NCBI RefSeq assembly: GCF_021134715.1 | Contig: NC_060023.1 | Location: 8,246,001 to 8,310,000, forward strand | DNA from: Daphnia pulex | Lineage: Eukaryota; Arthropoda; Branchiopoda; Diplostraca; Daphniidae | Direction of reading: 5' to 3' | Length of the DNA stretch: 64,000 nucleotides | In this document: piece by piece, positions 1-11,182 of the stretch | Layout: each line of letters opens with the position of its first letter | Numbering within the stretch: position 1 is the stretch's first letter | Program-made: the position numbers and the translations under genes | Notes under the pieces: generated by a model | Databases searched by the model: none | Seen by the model: the letters and a program-made list of their open reading frames with translations, nothing else | Told to the model about the DNA's origin: nothing

Positions 1-389
1 ATTTTTGAATAAGATTCGTTAAGCTTTCGTTCGTCACTCACGTGTCAGCCTATATTGTTAGCAACTTTATCCTTTGAAGTATTATTACGTGACAAAATAA
101 TAAGGTTCGATAACTTTTTTCCGTGACGGGTGAAAGAATACGACAAAAATCACATTGGCCTACATATCTGAAGGTCTAATTAGCGATTGTTATCTAAGAA
201 ATCAATACGGGCATACGGCATAGGTCGATCGAAGATGATGACCTTCCATGATGGAGGAGACATCACATATTGAAGAAACCTACAATTGTTGTTATGCTAC
301 GGATGACAATATGTTTTCCCCGTAACCAGCAAGGACATGGCCTTGTGTTCAGCTGACACACAAATGTTATTTTCATGTTTGGTCACCGT

Positions 390-426
390 TATAAATTGTA
401 CGGTATACTAATCCAATCTCTCAGAT
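390..426 (+). promoter_or_regulatory. TATA box plus initiator of the cobalamin-binding-like gene
   Basis: A TATAAA hexamer at 390-395 is followed 31 bases later by TCAGATTC at 421, a good arthropod initiator. The first ATG of the downstream gene lies at 458, giving a 5' leader of about 37 bases. The spacing is typical of a focused core promoter. Nothing else gene-like is visible in 1-389. Confidence 0.55.
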
Positions 427-457
427 TCACTCAGACTCACTGCTGAGCTCCTGGACA

Positions 458-2415
458 ATGATGTTCCGTTTCAATATCGTCTCCATCCTTGTATTGCTGA
501 CGGGAATCCGGCTAGGACGTTGCCAAGGTAACCGTTGAGTATATTACTCTCCATAAATTTTTTCGCCATATAACATGCCCATTTTTCATTTTATTCAGTG
601 GCACTCTCCGATACGAATCAAGCGAGAAGTAAGGCGACGGAATGGTTATTGAAAGAATGGATCGAACCACGTCCTGGCGCTCCCACTCGGTTGACAGGTG
701 GATGGGATGATTCAAACACGATCCGCGTTCTTACGGCACTCCAGCTGGTTGACAATGGCTGGCTCTTCAATCCTGCCAATAAGGAAAAAGCAGAGTTGGC
801 CGTCAGGCAAATGAATAGCGAAATCCTTAACGGCCTAGTCAAGTAAGGTTCTTTTTATTTATCATACAATTTGACTGAAATTTAAAACACGGCTATTTTT
901 ATTCGTTTAAAAGGAGTGTAAATATGACGTTCTTGTCTGCCGAAGAAAGTTCCCATTACGTAAACGGATTACTTGCAACGTGTCAAAACCCAGAGGTTTG
1001 TTGAATCACTAATTGAATTAATTATCTTATTTTTGTAATACTCCTTGCTTTAATCAATACTTACTACATTGAATTTGTTTATGGCTGGTGGAAACAGAAC
1101 TTTTATGGTCACAATTTAGTGGCCATGTTGACTCGGAGGATGAATAGTATACCATCCGGATCCGGCACAAAGTATGGAAATCATTGTTTAGCTTTCTATT
1201 GTAATGAATTAAAAATTCTATTATAATCCCAATAAAGAAATGTAGGACAAGTCATTGCATCTGTTTTGGCGCTCTGTAATGCCGGTGCACCCATTCCACC
1301 GGCAGCCATCCAGCGTATCAACAGTGAACTTAAACCTACCTCAGGAAGTTGTTCATTCTGCGTAGAAGGGTATCGTTTGAGAAATTATTATATTTGTAAT
1401 TTTTTCTGGGTGAATTCTAAAGTTATCCGTGATTTGTCTATAGTTCTAGTATGGCTATTTTGGCGATGAAATGTTTGAGGGATCGGCCTGGACCCGTCGA
1501 CCAACTAGTGCAGGGTATCAGCACTCGTCAAATCGCTTACGTCAAGGGTAAACAAGATAAAGATGGAGGTTTCGACGATCTGATTTCTACCAGTCTCGCC
1601 GTACAGGTACGTGACAGCGCAAAATCTACTTTTAATCATATTTTCTGTTCCCATTTCTGTAACCTAATCCATTCAAAATTTGAACGGACTCAAATCTGTA
1701 GGCGGCTAATGCAGTAGGAACCGTAAATCTCCCCATAAATGTGGCTGCGGCTCTTAACTACATTCTTCAAGACCAAGATAAGGAAACAGGAAGTTTTGGT
1801 AACCCAGCTTTCACGTCAGTTGTTTTGCCAACCTTGATTGGGCGCTCAGCTCTTGATGTCCGCAACATAAATTGTCCTGGTTAGTCAAATCATTTCGATT
1901 CTTCATTAGTCTTATTATACTCAATCTGCTGCTGATGAAATTTACTTTATACCATGGGCGGAATAGCTCCTAGACCAGCAGGTAATCCCATCCGCAGCGG
2001 CCAGATAAGAACCCTTTTATCTATCGAAGATACCGTCTTCGCTCAAACGATCGTTGAGACTAAAGTAGATACTAACCCTGGTCAAACTATACTACAGATA
2101 ATGAATGAACAATCCGCCAAACACCCACGCGCCTTCAAGTAAATGAACAAAATTGATTTTTTTGAACAGGGAAAACATTATGTATAATTTTTATCATTTC
2201 TGAATTGGAACAGGTTCACGACGGAAGCTGCAAATGGGGGGACACAACTGACCGGATTAAACAGCGTAACTAATGACAGTAAAAACAACTGGTCATGGAG
2301 GGTGTTCCGGATTCCTCCAGGATCAAACCAGGCTCCTCAACCTGTTTCTACACTGGATAACGGATTGGGAACTAACGTACAGAATGGAGACAAAATTATC
2401 TTTCGTTTCGGATGA
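458..2415 (+). CDS. Secreted cobalamin-binding (transcobalamin/intrinsic factor)-like protein
   Basis: Nine exons join into about 427 residues: 458-527, 599-842, 914-995, 1098-1146, 1246-1369, 1444-1606, 1702-1879, 1967-2138 and 2214-2415. The protein starts with a signal peptide (hydrophobic SILVLLTG, then RCQ). The alpha-barrel part has the helical repeats of the eukaryotic cobalamin-binding family: VLALCNAG, SSMAILAMKC, STSLAVQ and LIGRSALD followed by NCP, where vertebrate members have LAILALC, TGAMATLALTC, STGLAMQ and YLD..C. The last two exons resemble the small C-terminal beta domain (DUF4430-like). Length matches the family (about 417-427). The fourth exon could instead end at 1171, but only the donor at 1147 keeps the frame into 1246. 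Ligand binding is inferred; invertebrate members are poorly characterised. Confidence 0.78.
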
Positions 2416-2571
2416 ACGTAAAATTGGAAACTTTCATTCGGATAGTGACTTAATTTCTCCTCGTCTGGAAAATTTTGCACTTTGTCTTCTTTGGGAATGG
2501 GCGAACATTTTTAAGTGAAATATCAATGAATTTAAGTATAAGAGAACTTCAAATTTGGTAATTTGAGAACA

Positions 2572-2577
2572 AATAAA
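2572..2577 (+). terminator. Polyadenylation signal AATAAA
   Basis: AATAAA lies 157 bases after the stop of the cobalamin-binding-like gene. It is only about 70 bases from the stop codon of the converging phosphatidylinositol synthase gene, so the two transcripts probably overlap or nearly touch at their 3' ends. Confidence 0.5.
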
Positions 2578-2648
2578 TAATTTTACGAAGACTATTTATG
2601 TTTTGTTATCTTAAAGGAAAGTTGGATTGACTAGGCAGTTGGGGGATA

Positions 2649-3482
2649 TTATTGCTTCTTATCGGATTCTTCCCTCTCTTTAATGTCAATGTATCCAAGA
2701 TTGCGCCAAGCCGAACCTCCTTGCATGATAGCAAGAATAAATTTCAGGACAGCCACGGGGAAGAGTAGAACGACCAAAATCTTGATAACGCTCATACCCA
2801 AAACTGAAAGAAACAAGATGAATTAATTTATGAGTTGGGATAGGGAAAAAATATAGTCTTACATGTGTAGCCATAGGTAAAATGGAGAAGATAGAGCATT
2901 GAATAGAAGAGCTCATTTCCAGCACACATGAAGAAGAGGAATGGTCTGGAAGTGTAGTAGAAACGCAACAAGGCATTCTCCTCTTCCCCAACATTTTTGT
3001 GGGATGTCTTGCCAAGAACATTGGAGGTGTGAAGATGAATCCAATGGCAGGAAACATCCACAATCATGACCAATTGAAATACAAATAGATAGCTTGGATA
3101 AAATGATCCTAAAGTAGCCAACAAACACATGGTCGCACAGCGATCTGTCAACATATCCAGCATAGCTCCAAATTTGGTACCTAGTAAAAAAAAAACATCA
3201 GTTACAACCATATTTTAGTAAACATTTTGCTGTCTATACTTTGATTAAGAATTCTTGCTGCATGCCCATCAAAAGCGTCAAGGAAACCACTGAGAATATA
3301 AAGTGAAGCGGCGAGGACATGACTGGTTGGCATAAAATACAAAGATCCGAGCCCCAAAACAACACGGGCGTATCCTGTAGAGATAACAAAATATGTTTAA
3401 ATGACTCAATTCTAGCATACAAGAAATCTAAGTTCTCACCAATTAAATTTGGAACAAACAGAAATATGTTATTGTCTGCCAT
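2649..3482 (-). CDS. CDIPT: CDP-diacylglycerol-inositol 3-phosphatidyltransferase (phosphatidylinositol synthase)
   Basis: Four exons, read downwards (3482-3440, 3374-3240, 3180-2863, 2803-2649), give 216 residues; vertebrate CDIPT has 213. The enzyme joins CDP-diacylglycerol and myo-inositol to make phosphatidylinositol in the ER membrane. The start NIFLFVPNLIGYARVV matches the family. The CDP-alcohol phosphatidyltransferase motif is complete across the exon 2/3 junction: DG-HA-AR, eight residues, G, three residues, D, three residues, D (DGHAAR...KFGAMLDMLTD). YYTSRP and CAGNELFY are also family signatures. Several hydrophobic segments fit a polytopic membrane protein. It ends with a Lys-rich tail. 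Junction phases are all consistent. The gene starts 343 bases from a divergent neighbour. Confidence 0.95.
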
Positions 3483-3825
3483 TTTCAACCAGTTTTCGCA
3501 GAGAAATAAGGAAGGAAAGTTTAAATTGGATTAACAATCTTATGACGTGAAAATTTGTAAAACTTTTTTTCGCCTGTCACCGTTAGTTCCAGTAATCGCC
3601 ATCAGGGGTCCATCCGCTTTCCGACGACGTCACAGCAAAAAATTATTATTAGTTAAAGAATTGTAGATGACGAAAGTGAAATTAAATATTGATAGCAGAA
3701 AAAATAAAATTTATTAAAATTTATTGTGCTACAATTAAGTGATCGTGCGTAATAATTGAAAAATTGAATTGAATCGGAATCTTCATCTCTCCCCAATCAT
3801 TAATCGATCACGAAAATTTATCAAA
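3483..3825. promoter_or_regulatory. Short divergent intergenic promoter
   Basis: 343 bases separate the start codons of the phosphatidylinositol synthase (-) and the long unidentified protein (+). The stretch includes GACGTCA-type and GACGTG cores (around 3542 and 3626) and AT-rich DNA but no clear TATA box, consistent with a shared housekeeping-type promoter. This is inferred from geometry only. Confidence 0.4.
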
Positions 3826-6800
3826 ATGGAGACTGAAAAGTTTCTTGCTGAAACATCAGCCAGTGGGCCTTCTCTACTACCAAATAACGCCAAAGTCAGG
3901 AATAAACTTCTAGCACCCAACAAAACCCAACTTCTAGCACTGAAACTGAACTCTCCCAACGGCCCAAAAAAACAACCTAAAAAGGTGATTACGCCTGACG
4001 AAATCTTCGTTTATGATGGTGGGCCGCATTTTGCCTATTCCGTCACTTCATCTTTTATTTCTAGACATTTGTTAGGAAATTGGCCAAAACTATGGGTAGC
4101 TGTGTAGATTTTTGTCTTAAGAAGTTTCTGTTCAAATGGGAGTTGTGCATGGGTCTCATTATCTTTAGTTCAAATTACAGTTAAATCATTTTGATATGAC
4201 TAACCACACCAGATGGGGCTGTGAAAGAGTAATGGATGGTTTTAATAAATGGCTGGTTATGTTCTTCCATATACAGGCAGAAGAAAAAGTCAGAATAGAT
4301 AACCTACAAGAATCAGAACTACAAGCTCTTCTGGACGAAGTGTTGCAGTACAGTGGAAAACGGGATGGGGAGAAAGGATCAGAACTCTTTCAAGTAAATA
4401 TGTTTATTTATAAACTTTGTCTAATTCAAAACATAACAAAAATTCTGTGTCTACACTCCAATTAATACTTCATGCTGTAAATAATTTTTTAGGCCTTATT
4501 AAGGGAGACCCAAGAATCTGGCGAAGAGAGTCCCCCTGCCTTCAGACCAACTCAGACCACATCAAACCCTGCTGTCCAGCAACGCAGACGAAGGTCAAGA
4601 AAGGAGACTAGTGTACCATTTTCTCATCAAACTACAGGAGTATCTTCTGTTCAGTCAAATACTGTGGCAGGAAGCAACAAAAAAGGAGGCTCATTGCAAA
4701 ATATTTCATCTCATAGCCAGAGGTTCTACTTTTGTGTGAAATAGTGCCTGTTTACTTGTGTTTGTAACCATCAAGTATTGTCTATAGTGAGTGGGGTAGC
4801 GTTCGTCGAAGAAAACGTCACGATACTTCAGACAGCGGATCGACTCTTGGAAGTCCACGTAAACGGGAAGGCGGGTCTTTACCCTGTGATGTAGCGAGAG
4901 GCTCGAACAAAACAGTCAAACCAGATGAATTAGTTTTGACGAGCACTGAAGATATCCATACCGAACCTTCTCGTTTGACTAATGATTGCGTCATCAACAT
5001 GGAAGGAATGATAGAATCCTCAGCTAATTTCTCTGAATTGGAAGATAAGTTTCCTGAACCGTGGAATAATCATCACATCCGAAGGACTGAACACTCAACA
5101 AGTACTCTAAAAGGTTGCTTGCAATAATGCCTTGATATATTTATTTTCCTGCTTTACAGGCGTCATAGAACCAATGGAGCAGGACATGGAAATCTGTCCG
5201 TCGGAAAACGTTGGAACAACCAAGAAACTCTTGTCGAAAAGCTCAAAAGAATACGGAACTATTCAATGCGAAGTTGATGCAGCCATCCCGTTTGTACCTT
5301 TTGACTCCACTGCCAATCAAGAAGTAAACAGATCCAACACTGTAAATGGTTCATTAGACGACGGTATTCCTCATCAGCGGCGAATTCATCGTCAAACCGG
5401 AGGTACAAAGTCTGAAAAATGAAATTTAGAATGGCTAGTAACATCACTCCGTCTCATCGCTTAAAGGTATCAGTGACTCGCGAATGGACGAGAACGGCAA
5501 TCCGTTCGGAAGTGTCAACGGTACCTCCATATCGCCTTTCATGCATCGGACGAGCCCTTCCGGGATAAGCACCACTAATTTAACGTCCGTGAACACTAGT
5601 AGTGGCTTTTCAACGTCCAAAGCAGGTCAGCGAAAGCAGAAGAAGAAAAATGGCAAAGACGAAAACGTTTTGTATGCCAAAGAGATTCCAGGTTTTGTCG
5701 GAAATCGCGTAAGTTGACCTGAGCACAGTGCCTTCTAAAAATAAATTTCTGAATGCCTTTGTTGTTTTTATCTGCAGAATGTCGATGAACTGCTCGAGTA
5801 TATAGAGTCGTCTGAGAGTAACGGCAAAAAGGCCTCAGACAAGAAAACTGGGCTTAAACACAACGGAACATTGGTTAAAGATTCGTCTTCCAAAGTGAAG
5901 CCAAAAGAGAAGAAAAGTTCGTCCAAATCACTCCATCGTCAAATGAATTCAAACCAAGCCGATTCAGAGGACTCGGATACTCCAGGAGGCGGTTCCATCA
6001 ATTCTCCTGTCGGAAAAGACGAAGATTTCGTTTTTAGAGCTAAAACAGTGGACGGCGTTGAAGAACTGGAAGCTGCCGTCGCGGCGGCGGCTGCCGACTT
6101 TCAGACCGTGACCAAAAAACAGCGTCGCAAGAAGCGTAACTCACTTTCTAACTCGACTACTGGCAGTAAAACCAAGGAGCTGCTAGAACAGTCACACATG
6201 AACCTGTTTTATAATGCTTCGTCGCCCTCAGTGATGATGCGTCCCCCTCGTCAACCACCAAGTATTTCAGCAGGCAGCCAAATTGCCATTCAAATAAGCG
6301 GAGGCACTGTCGGAAACGGACTTGGTGGTGGCAATGAAGCAGCAAAGAAATTGGTAGCGAGCGTACCACCATCTGAACCATCAGACTTGGATTCTGATGG
6401 AGGTGACAGTGTTCATTCCTTGCCCGTCCAGCCATCGGCGCCTCTCTTCCCTTACCCGCCCATGCATCAACAACCTCCGTCGTCGGCGCAGAACTCAATT
6501 TCGTACGCCGATATCATACGGTCGGAACAGCATCACGCCAAAAGTGATGTGGTGTTCCTTGCTGAGTCTAGTCAGCCTATCGATGTCAAACAACTCTGTG
6601 CCACCAGCCCAAATACTGCGATCCCAGCTGTCGGAACCAACCCATCAACCGCTCCTGCTCCTTTAACTGATCTTGTTGCCTCTGCCGCGACTTTTACTGC
6701 TGCGGCTAACGTGCCTTGCAACAGAGCAGCGCCCAGAGCATCCCTTTCAGGTTTGTCGCTCTCAAACCACCAACGTTTTAAATAGTAAAGAGCATTTTTA

Positions 6801-7442
6801 ATCTATTGTATTTTTCGTCATAATAGGAGTTCCTTTGAGGCGAGCTGCCTCTCTGCCGCCCACCTCACCTAGCGTCGAAACTCCACCAGTTGTGATCGTC
6901 GGATCCAGTTCCAGCACTCAGGTGGACGTAACATTTGGGTTTGAGTTAAATGAACAGCTGTTGGCTCTATCAATACAACCGTCCCCGCCATCTCAGCCGC
7001 CAAAGGAAACTCAGTCCAGCCTTCTCACTTCGCCAGAGGCATATACAGAACCGATTATGGTATCGTTCTCTCCAGAACCAAGGTCGGAGACCAAGCCAGA
7101 TCCCGAACTCTACCCGTCTTCTTCTACTCCTCTGTCGTCTTCTCCCGAGGCGGCCTCTACACCTACCGCAGTTGATTTTGCATCTCGTTATCGCGAACGA
7201 CCAGAACTGCTCAATCCTCCTCTTTCTCGACGATCGTACGAAATAGTTGATTTCATCAGTCAAGGTATATACCGACGCGTTTCTATTTGTCGTTGGTTTT
7301 TCTAATTATTATGTTTTATCTGCTTTAATTTGTAGCTTGGAAAAGAATTGAACGGAAGCTGGATGAACAGCAACAGCATAACATTGGCAGTAACGGGGGC
7401 CTGGCCCTTCAATCAAGTATTCGTGTGTATACTTTGGAGTGA
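3826..7442 (+). CDS. Long low-complexity, probably nuclear protein of unrecognised family
   Basis: Exons 3826-4095, 4277-4393, 4493-4722, 4788-5113, 5160-5402, 5467-5708, 5778-6750, 6827-7264 and 7336-7442 join in phase to about 981 residues. The ATG has a good context (AAAATGG). Most of the protein is Ser/Thr/Pro/Lys-rich and looks disordered. More ordered-looking islands are a charged helix (LQESELQALLDEVLQ), EWGSVRRKRHDTSDSG, EIPGFVGNRNVDELLEYIES, a basic cluster (KKQRRKKR, near residue 590) that could be a nuclear signal, SYADIIR (near 720), FGFELNEQLLALS (near 838) and the C-terminal helix IVDFISQAWKRIERKL. These islands probably mark a conserved family that I cannot name. Bases 4019-4075 could be an extra 57-base intron that stays open in frame. 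No enzymatic motif is seen. Confidence 0.72.
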
Positions 7443-8023
7443 AGTGAGGAGTTTGGATGATAAATCGGCATCCAGACTCGCTGCTAGGGATCGAGCGGCA
7501 AACTTTGTGATCGGAATCATACTTTTGTGTGAATATGTGACTGGTTCGTCAGACCAAACTTTAGTGCACCGTGTGCGCGCGTCCAGACGGGCTCCCTACA
7601 AACTGCAATCGCCTGTGAATCAGTGACGACGTCCAAAGCGAATCGCAGTGGACATGTCGACGTCGCCAGTGTGCGTGCTTGGTTGTGTGAGACTTTTTTT
7701 TTTAGTGTGTATGTATGTTCATTTGATTTTCTGTTGTTGATGTTCCAGCCGTCTAGTCGTGGAGGACGAAGGGTATCGTTTATCAAGAGAAGAAAAAAAA
7801 AAGAATCTTTTTAGATTATTTTCTCTTATGTGAGTTATTGCGAGACAAATGGTTAAGCCCCTCTCTCTCTCCCTCGTCTAATTGGCACATCCCGCTCCAT
7901 ACAGCTTCTAGCTTCTAATTTGATTGCGATCCTGCTCTCTTTAAATTCCTTTCGGTTTTCAGTAATTTCTCCAATGAGTTGATAATTGTTATTTGAACAC
8001 TTTCTTTTTCTTCGTTAAATAAA
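7443..8023 (+). terminator. 3' UTR with AATAAA signal
   Basis: After the stop at 7442 the sequence turns into T-rich, low-complexity DNA. AATAAA at 8018-8023 is the first good polyadenylation signal and is followed by A- and C-rich tracts. The open frames in this stretch show no coding character. Confidence 0.4.
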
Positions 8024-10422
8024 AACAAACAAAACAAAATAAAATAAAAAAAAAACGAAAACAAAAAGACTTTGTCCCCCCCCCTCCCAAAAAAAAACTC
8101 CATCGTCTTTGCACCCGTCCTTAATCTTCTATTTTTGGGGATCCGAGAGTGAGCCGTTTCTCTTTTGTCTTTTTTTCTCTATCTAGCCGTCTTCATCCCA
8201 GTCTGATTATTATTTTCATGTTCCAGTTTAACAGCGAACAGCGTCAATATGTCTGTTATGGAACTTGTCTGTTTTTCTTTCTTAATTTGTTTGCAAAAAA
8301 AAAAAAATATCAATTATGTGCATTTTTTATGTTTGAGATGGAATTTCCTTTCATGCAATGGTTTCTTTTTTGTTTGTTGGCTAATTTTTTTTTTTCATCG
8401 TGCTCACTCTTGTTTAATCCCATCCTCCCTCCCGTTGTATTCATGGTTTGTCGTGTGCTGGAACAGTAAAAGAATGCTAAAAACAATGTGTATTTCCAAA
8501 TTTAATTTATAGACGCCGACTGGAACGTGCAATCACGTTGATTGCTAGATTCTTCATTCTTGTCTAGAATATCATCCAACAGTCCTTTTAATCTTATCCA
8601 TCTGCTTTCAAAAATAGACCCACGGTGGGGTGTGGAATTGTTCGTTTTAGTATGAAAGTGACCCCTCCCACCTAAAAAAAAATAGAACCCGGAAGAAGGA
8701 GATACCGGGAACTTTTCAGTCTGTCTGGCTAAACCTGGAATAGATCGTTGCAAGTCTGTCCTGCTACAAACAAGGAGACTTGCACGCTCCTGTAGTTCAA
8801 ATGAAAACGAATTTATCAAGGCCACTGCGGCAAGAAGGGAAACATGGGAAACAAGCTTTGAGCATTATAATGGAATCATAATCTCAAAACTGTGTCATTT
8901 TTTGCCGTTCTAGTAAAACCTTATTTTTAAAAGAACCTTTTTTCGAATCGTGTAAATTTGTAGGGGTTTAGCTCATTATGAAATTTTGAAACCATAATAT
9001 CCTTCCGTTACAGATCAACAGCCACTCTGCCAGTCAACCACCACTTCCTCGCTCTAGAGATAAAGAGTTGCTTTTTAAACTAAAATTTTTCCTCTTGCTG
9101 AACACAATCGAAAATCAGTTTAACATGAAGTTCGCGAGTGAATTAGACTGAAATCTAGAATTTAGCATTTTGGTTTCAATCGGGAAAACCACGTATGGGG
9201 AAAGTAATCATAAGCTGTCTTTTTCAATATTGAAAAATAATTCCAATAGAATTTTCTCCGGTTTTATGGCTTTTACAGATTTAAAAGTAGAAGCTACTTC
9301 AATAATTTTTAGCCCGTTTCTTGTAATTTTTCTCCCTATGTTTTTTCTGCATAGACTTTCATGGGAAAAGCGGGAACGTTCCGCGCTGATTTGTTTAGTC
9401 TAGTGTTAAAAACTTAAAATAAGAAAATAACCTGGAATTTATATTTGGAAAACAAATTGATCAGGCTACTTTCGAGATTGACTGAGAATTTTTTTTCTCC
9501 GAAGAGCTTCTATGAACTTTTGTTTCAAAAGCATTTTATTCATGCTGCTATTTGTAAAAAAACATATTTTCAAACCGACGTTACGAGAAAGGTCCCAAAA
9601 TCCCACTAGGTGTCACTTTAGTCCAATAACAAGAATAGCTAAATAGTCTTTTTCTTTTTCAGTAAGGATTTAAGGTTTAGTTAAAATTAAACTCCCAAAG
9701 TCAGTTGTGTGGTGTGCGTAAACATAAAAAAAAAAAATTAGCAACTTACCGTTGATTCCGGTTGGACATTGCAGTCCTTGCGTCTTTTTCAAAAACCGCG
9801 GCCGGCACATCAGGACTTCGGAATTAAATTTAGGTTTTTTAACCAGAAAAAGTTGTATTCAGCTTTTGTGATCGACTGGGTCGACCTGGGCTTCGTCTAG
9901 GTTTTTGTCAACGGCTTTTCCTCTTTTTTCCTCGCTGGTCAACGATTGAGTAGAAATTGTGATTTCTTACTTGACGTCGGTAGGGTCGGTACTCGGTAGT
10001 CACAGGATTTTCATCAATTATAACTGATCTGATATTGTACCCGACTTTAATTTCTCATCGAGTCATTTTCTTGCATTGCCCAATATAGAAATTAGAATTA
10101 ATTCGTAATCGAATTTTTTCAATTAATTTTGTTCATTCTTAATAAATGTTGGAGGTGTATCTATTAGTTCAGTTGTCCAAATATGTCGCCTTTCGAAACA
10201 AGGCGCGATATGAAAAATTCTTTCTGCATTCCACATTCCCACTTATGCAAATGACAACTAGGATAATTAATTGGTAATGAGGGCTAATGCGGAACTCATC
10301 ATTCAAAAGGTCCCATTCACCAGCAAGTAAAAGTTAACCAACTAATAAATTACACAAACAATCGATTGCTTACACCACTTTATTTAGTGCACAGGTTAGA
10401 GTGATCCAGTTGATGAAGGGCC
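8024..10422. other. Non-coding gap, nothing identified
   Basis: About 2.4 kb of AT-rich DNA with homopolymer runs (A13 near 8296, A-runs near 8065 and 9727). Short open frames, for example 8502-8825 on the minus strand, lack recognisable motifs. I see no gene, repeat or structured RNA here. Confidence 0.4.
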
Positions 10423-10539
10423 ATGGCGTCGACTAGGAAGGACAAATCTTTACCTCCTCGTTTTCCGGCTTGGACTGTTGAATTGAATAATGGCGATCCT
10501 GTTGACACAGCACAACAGATCCTGTTACCTTTTCAGTGA
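10423..10539 (+). pseudogene. Broken 5' fragment of a gustatory receptor gene
   Basis: The 38 codons from the ATG at 10423 to a TGA at 10537 match the first exon of the receptor gene at 13270 almost base for base, including the upstream bases (TGAAG, GCC, ATGGCG). Shared residues include SLPP, FPAWTVELNN, PVD and LPFQ. The receptor frame ends where the intact gene continues with PLIVCLRFLGVELD; nothing downstream restores the transmembrane part. It reads as the remnant of a third tandem copy rather than a short functional gene. Confidence 0.75.
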
Positions 10540-11182
10540 AACTCAATTCCGTTGGATGCTGTCCCGAACGACCTTTGACAAAGTTTAGTGATTTTTTATC
10601 CTCCTTTTCGTCACAAGTCGCTACAAAACTACATTTTAAAAAATATATATATTTCGATAGTTTCGAAAAAACTCCCCCTCTAAGTAAATATTTTTGTTTT
10701 TCTTTTTGTCACTTCCAATTTTCTAGACCCCACCTCCCAATCGTCCCTAATAGTCACAAAAGTAGCCCCTCCCCGCCTCTAACATATTATAGCCACAATT
10801 TTTCGATATTTGTTACCGTCGGTGATTGACGTGATTGATTGGTTTATCACGTGAAATATTCACTGAGTCAAGACAACGGAAGGTCCGATAATTCTTATAC
10901 CTAATACGTTCTCATTATCTACTGTCTTTATCCGCAAACAAATTCCAGTTAAATGTTTTCTTATGACTGAAATACATTGACGTAATCATCCAAAGTGGAT
11001 CCACGTCAGGATGAGATCCAAGCAAACAAACACGGGAAATTGTTTCGTAAGCGACTGCTCGTTCCATTTATTCCCCGTGAATAAATTAACAACAGTATTA
11101 TAATATTGTAAAAGGTAATCCATTCACGACATTTGCTATACCGGAGTAACAAAATGATTTCCGCATTCAGTTGATGAGGACG
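10540..11182. other. Intergenic DNA upstream of the first intact receptor gene
   Basis: AT-rich sequence with pyrimidine tracts. An open frame at 10536-10829 is T-rich and has no receptor similarity. A promoter for the receptor gene should lie in the last few hundred bases, but I cannot point to a convincing core element. Confidence 0.3.

Noticed and set aside
8502-8825. 107-codon open frame on the minus strand
   Set aside because: No recognisable motif and no flanking gene signals; lies in AT-rich intergenic DNA past a polyadenylation signal.
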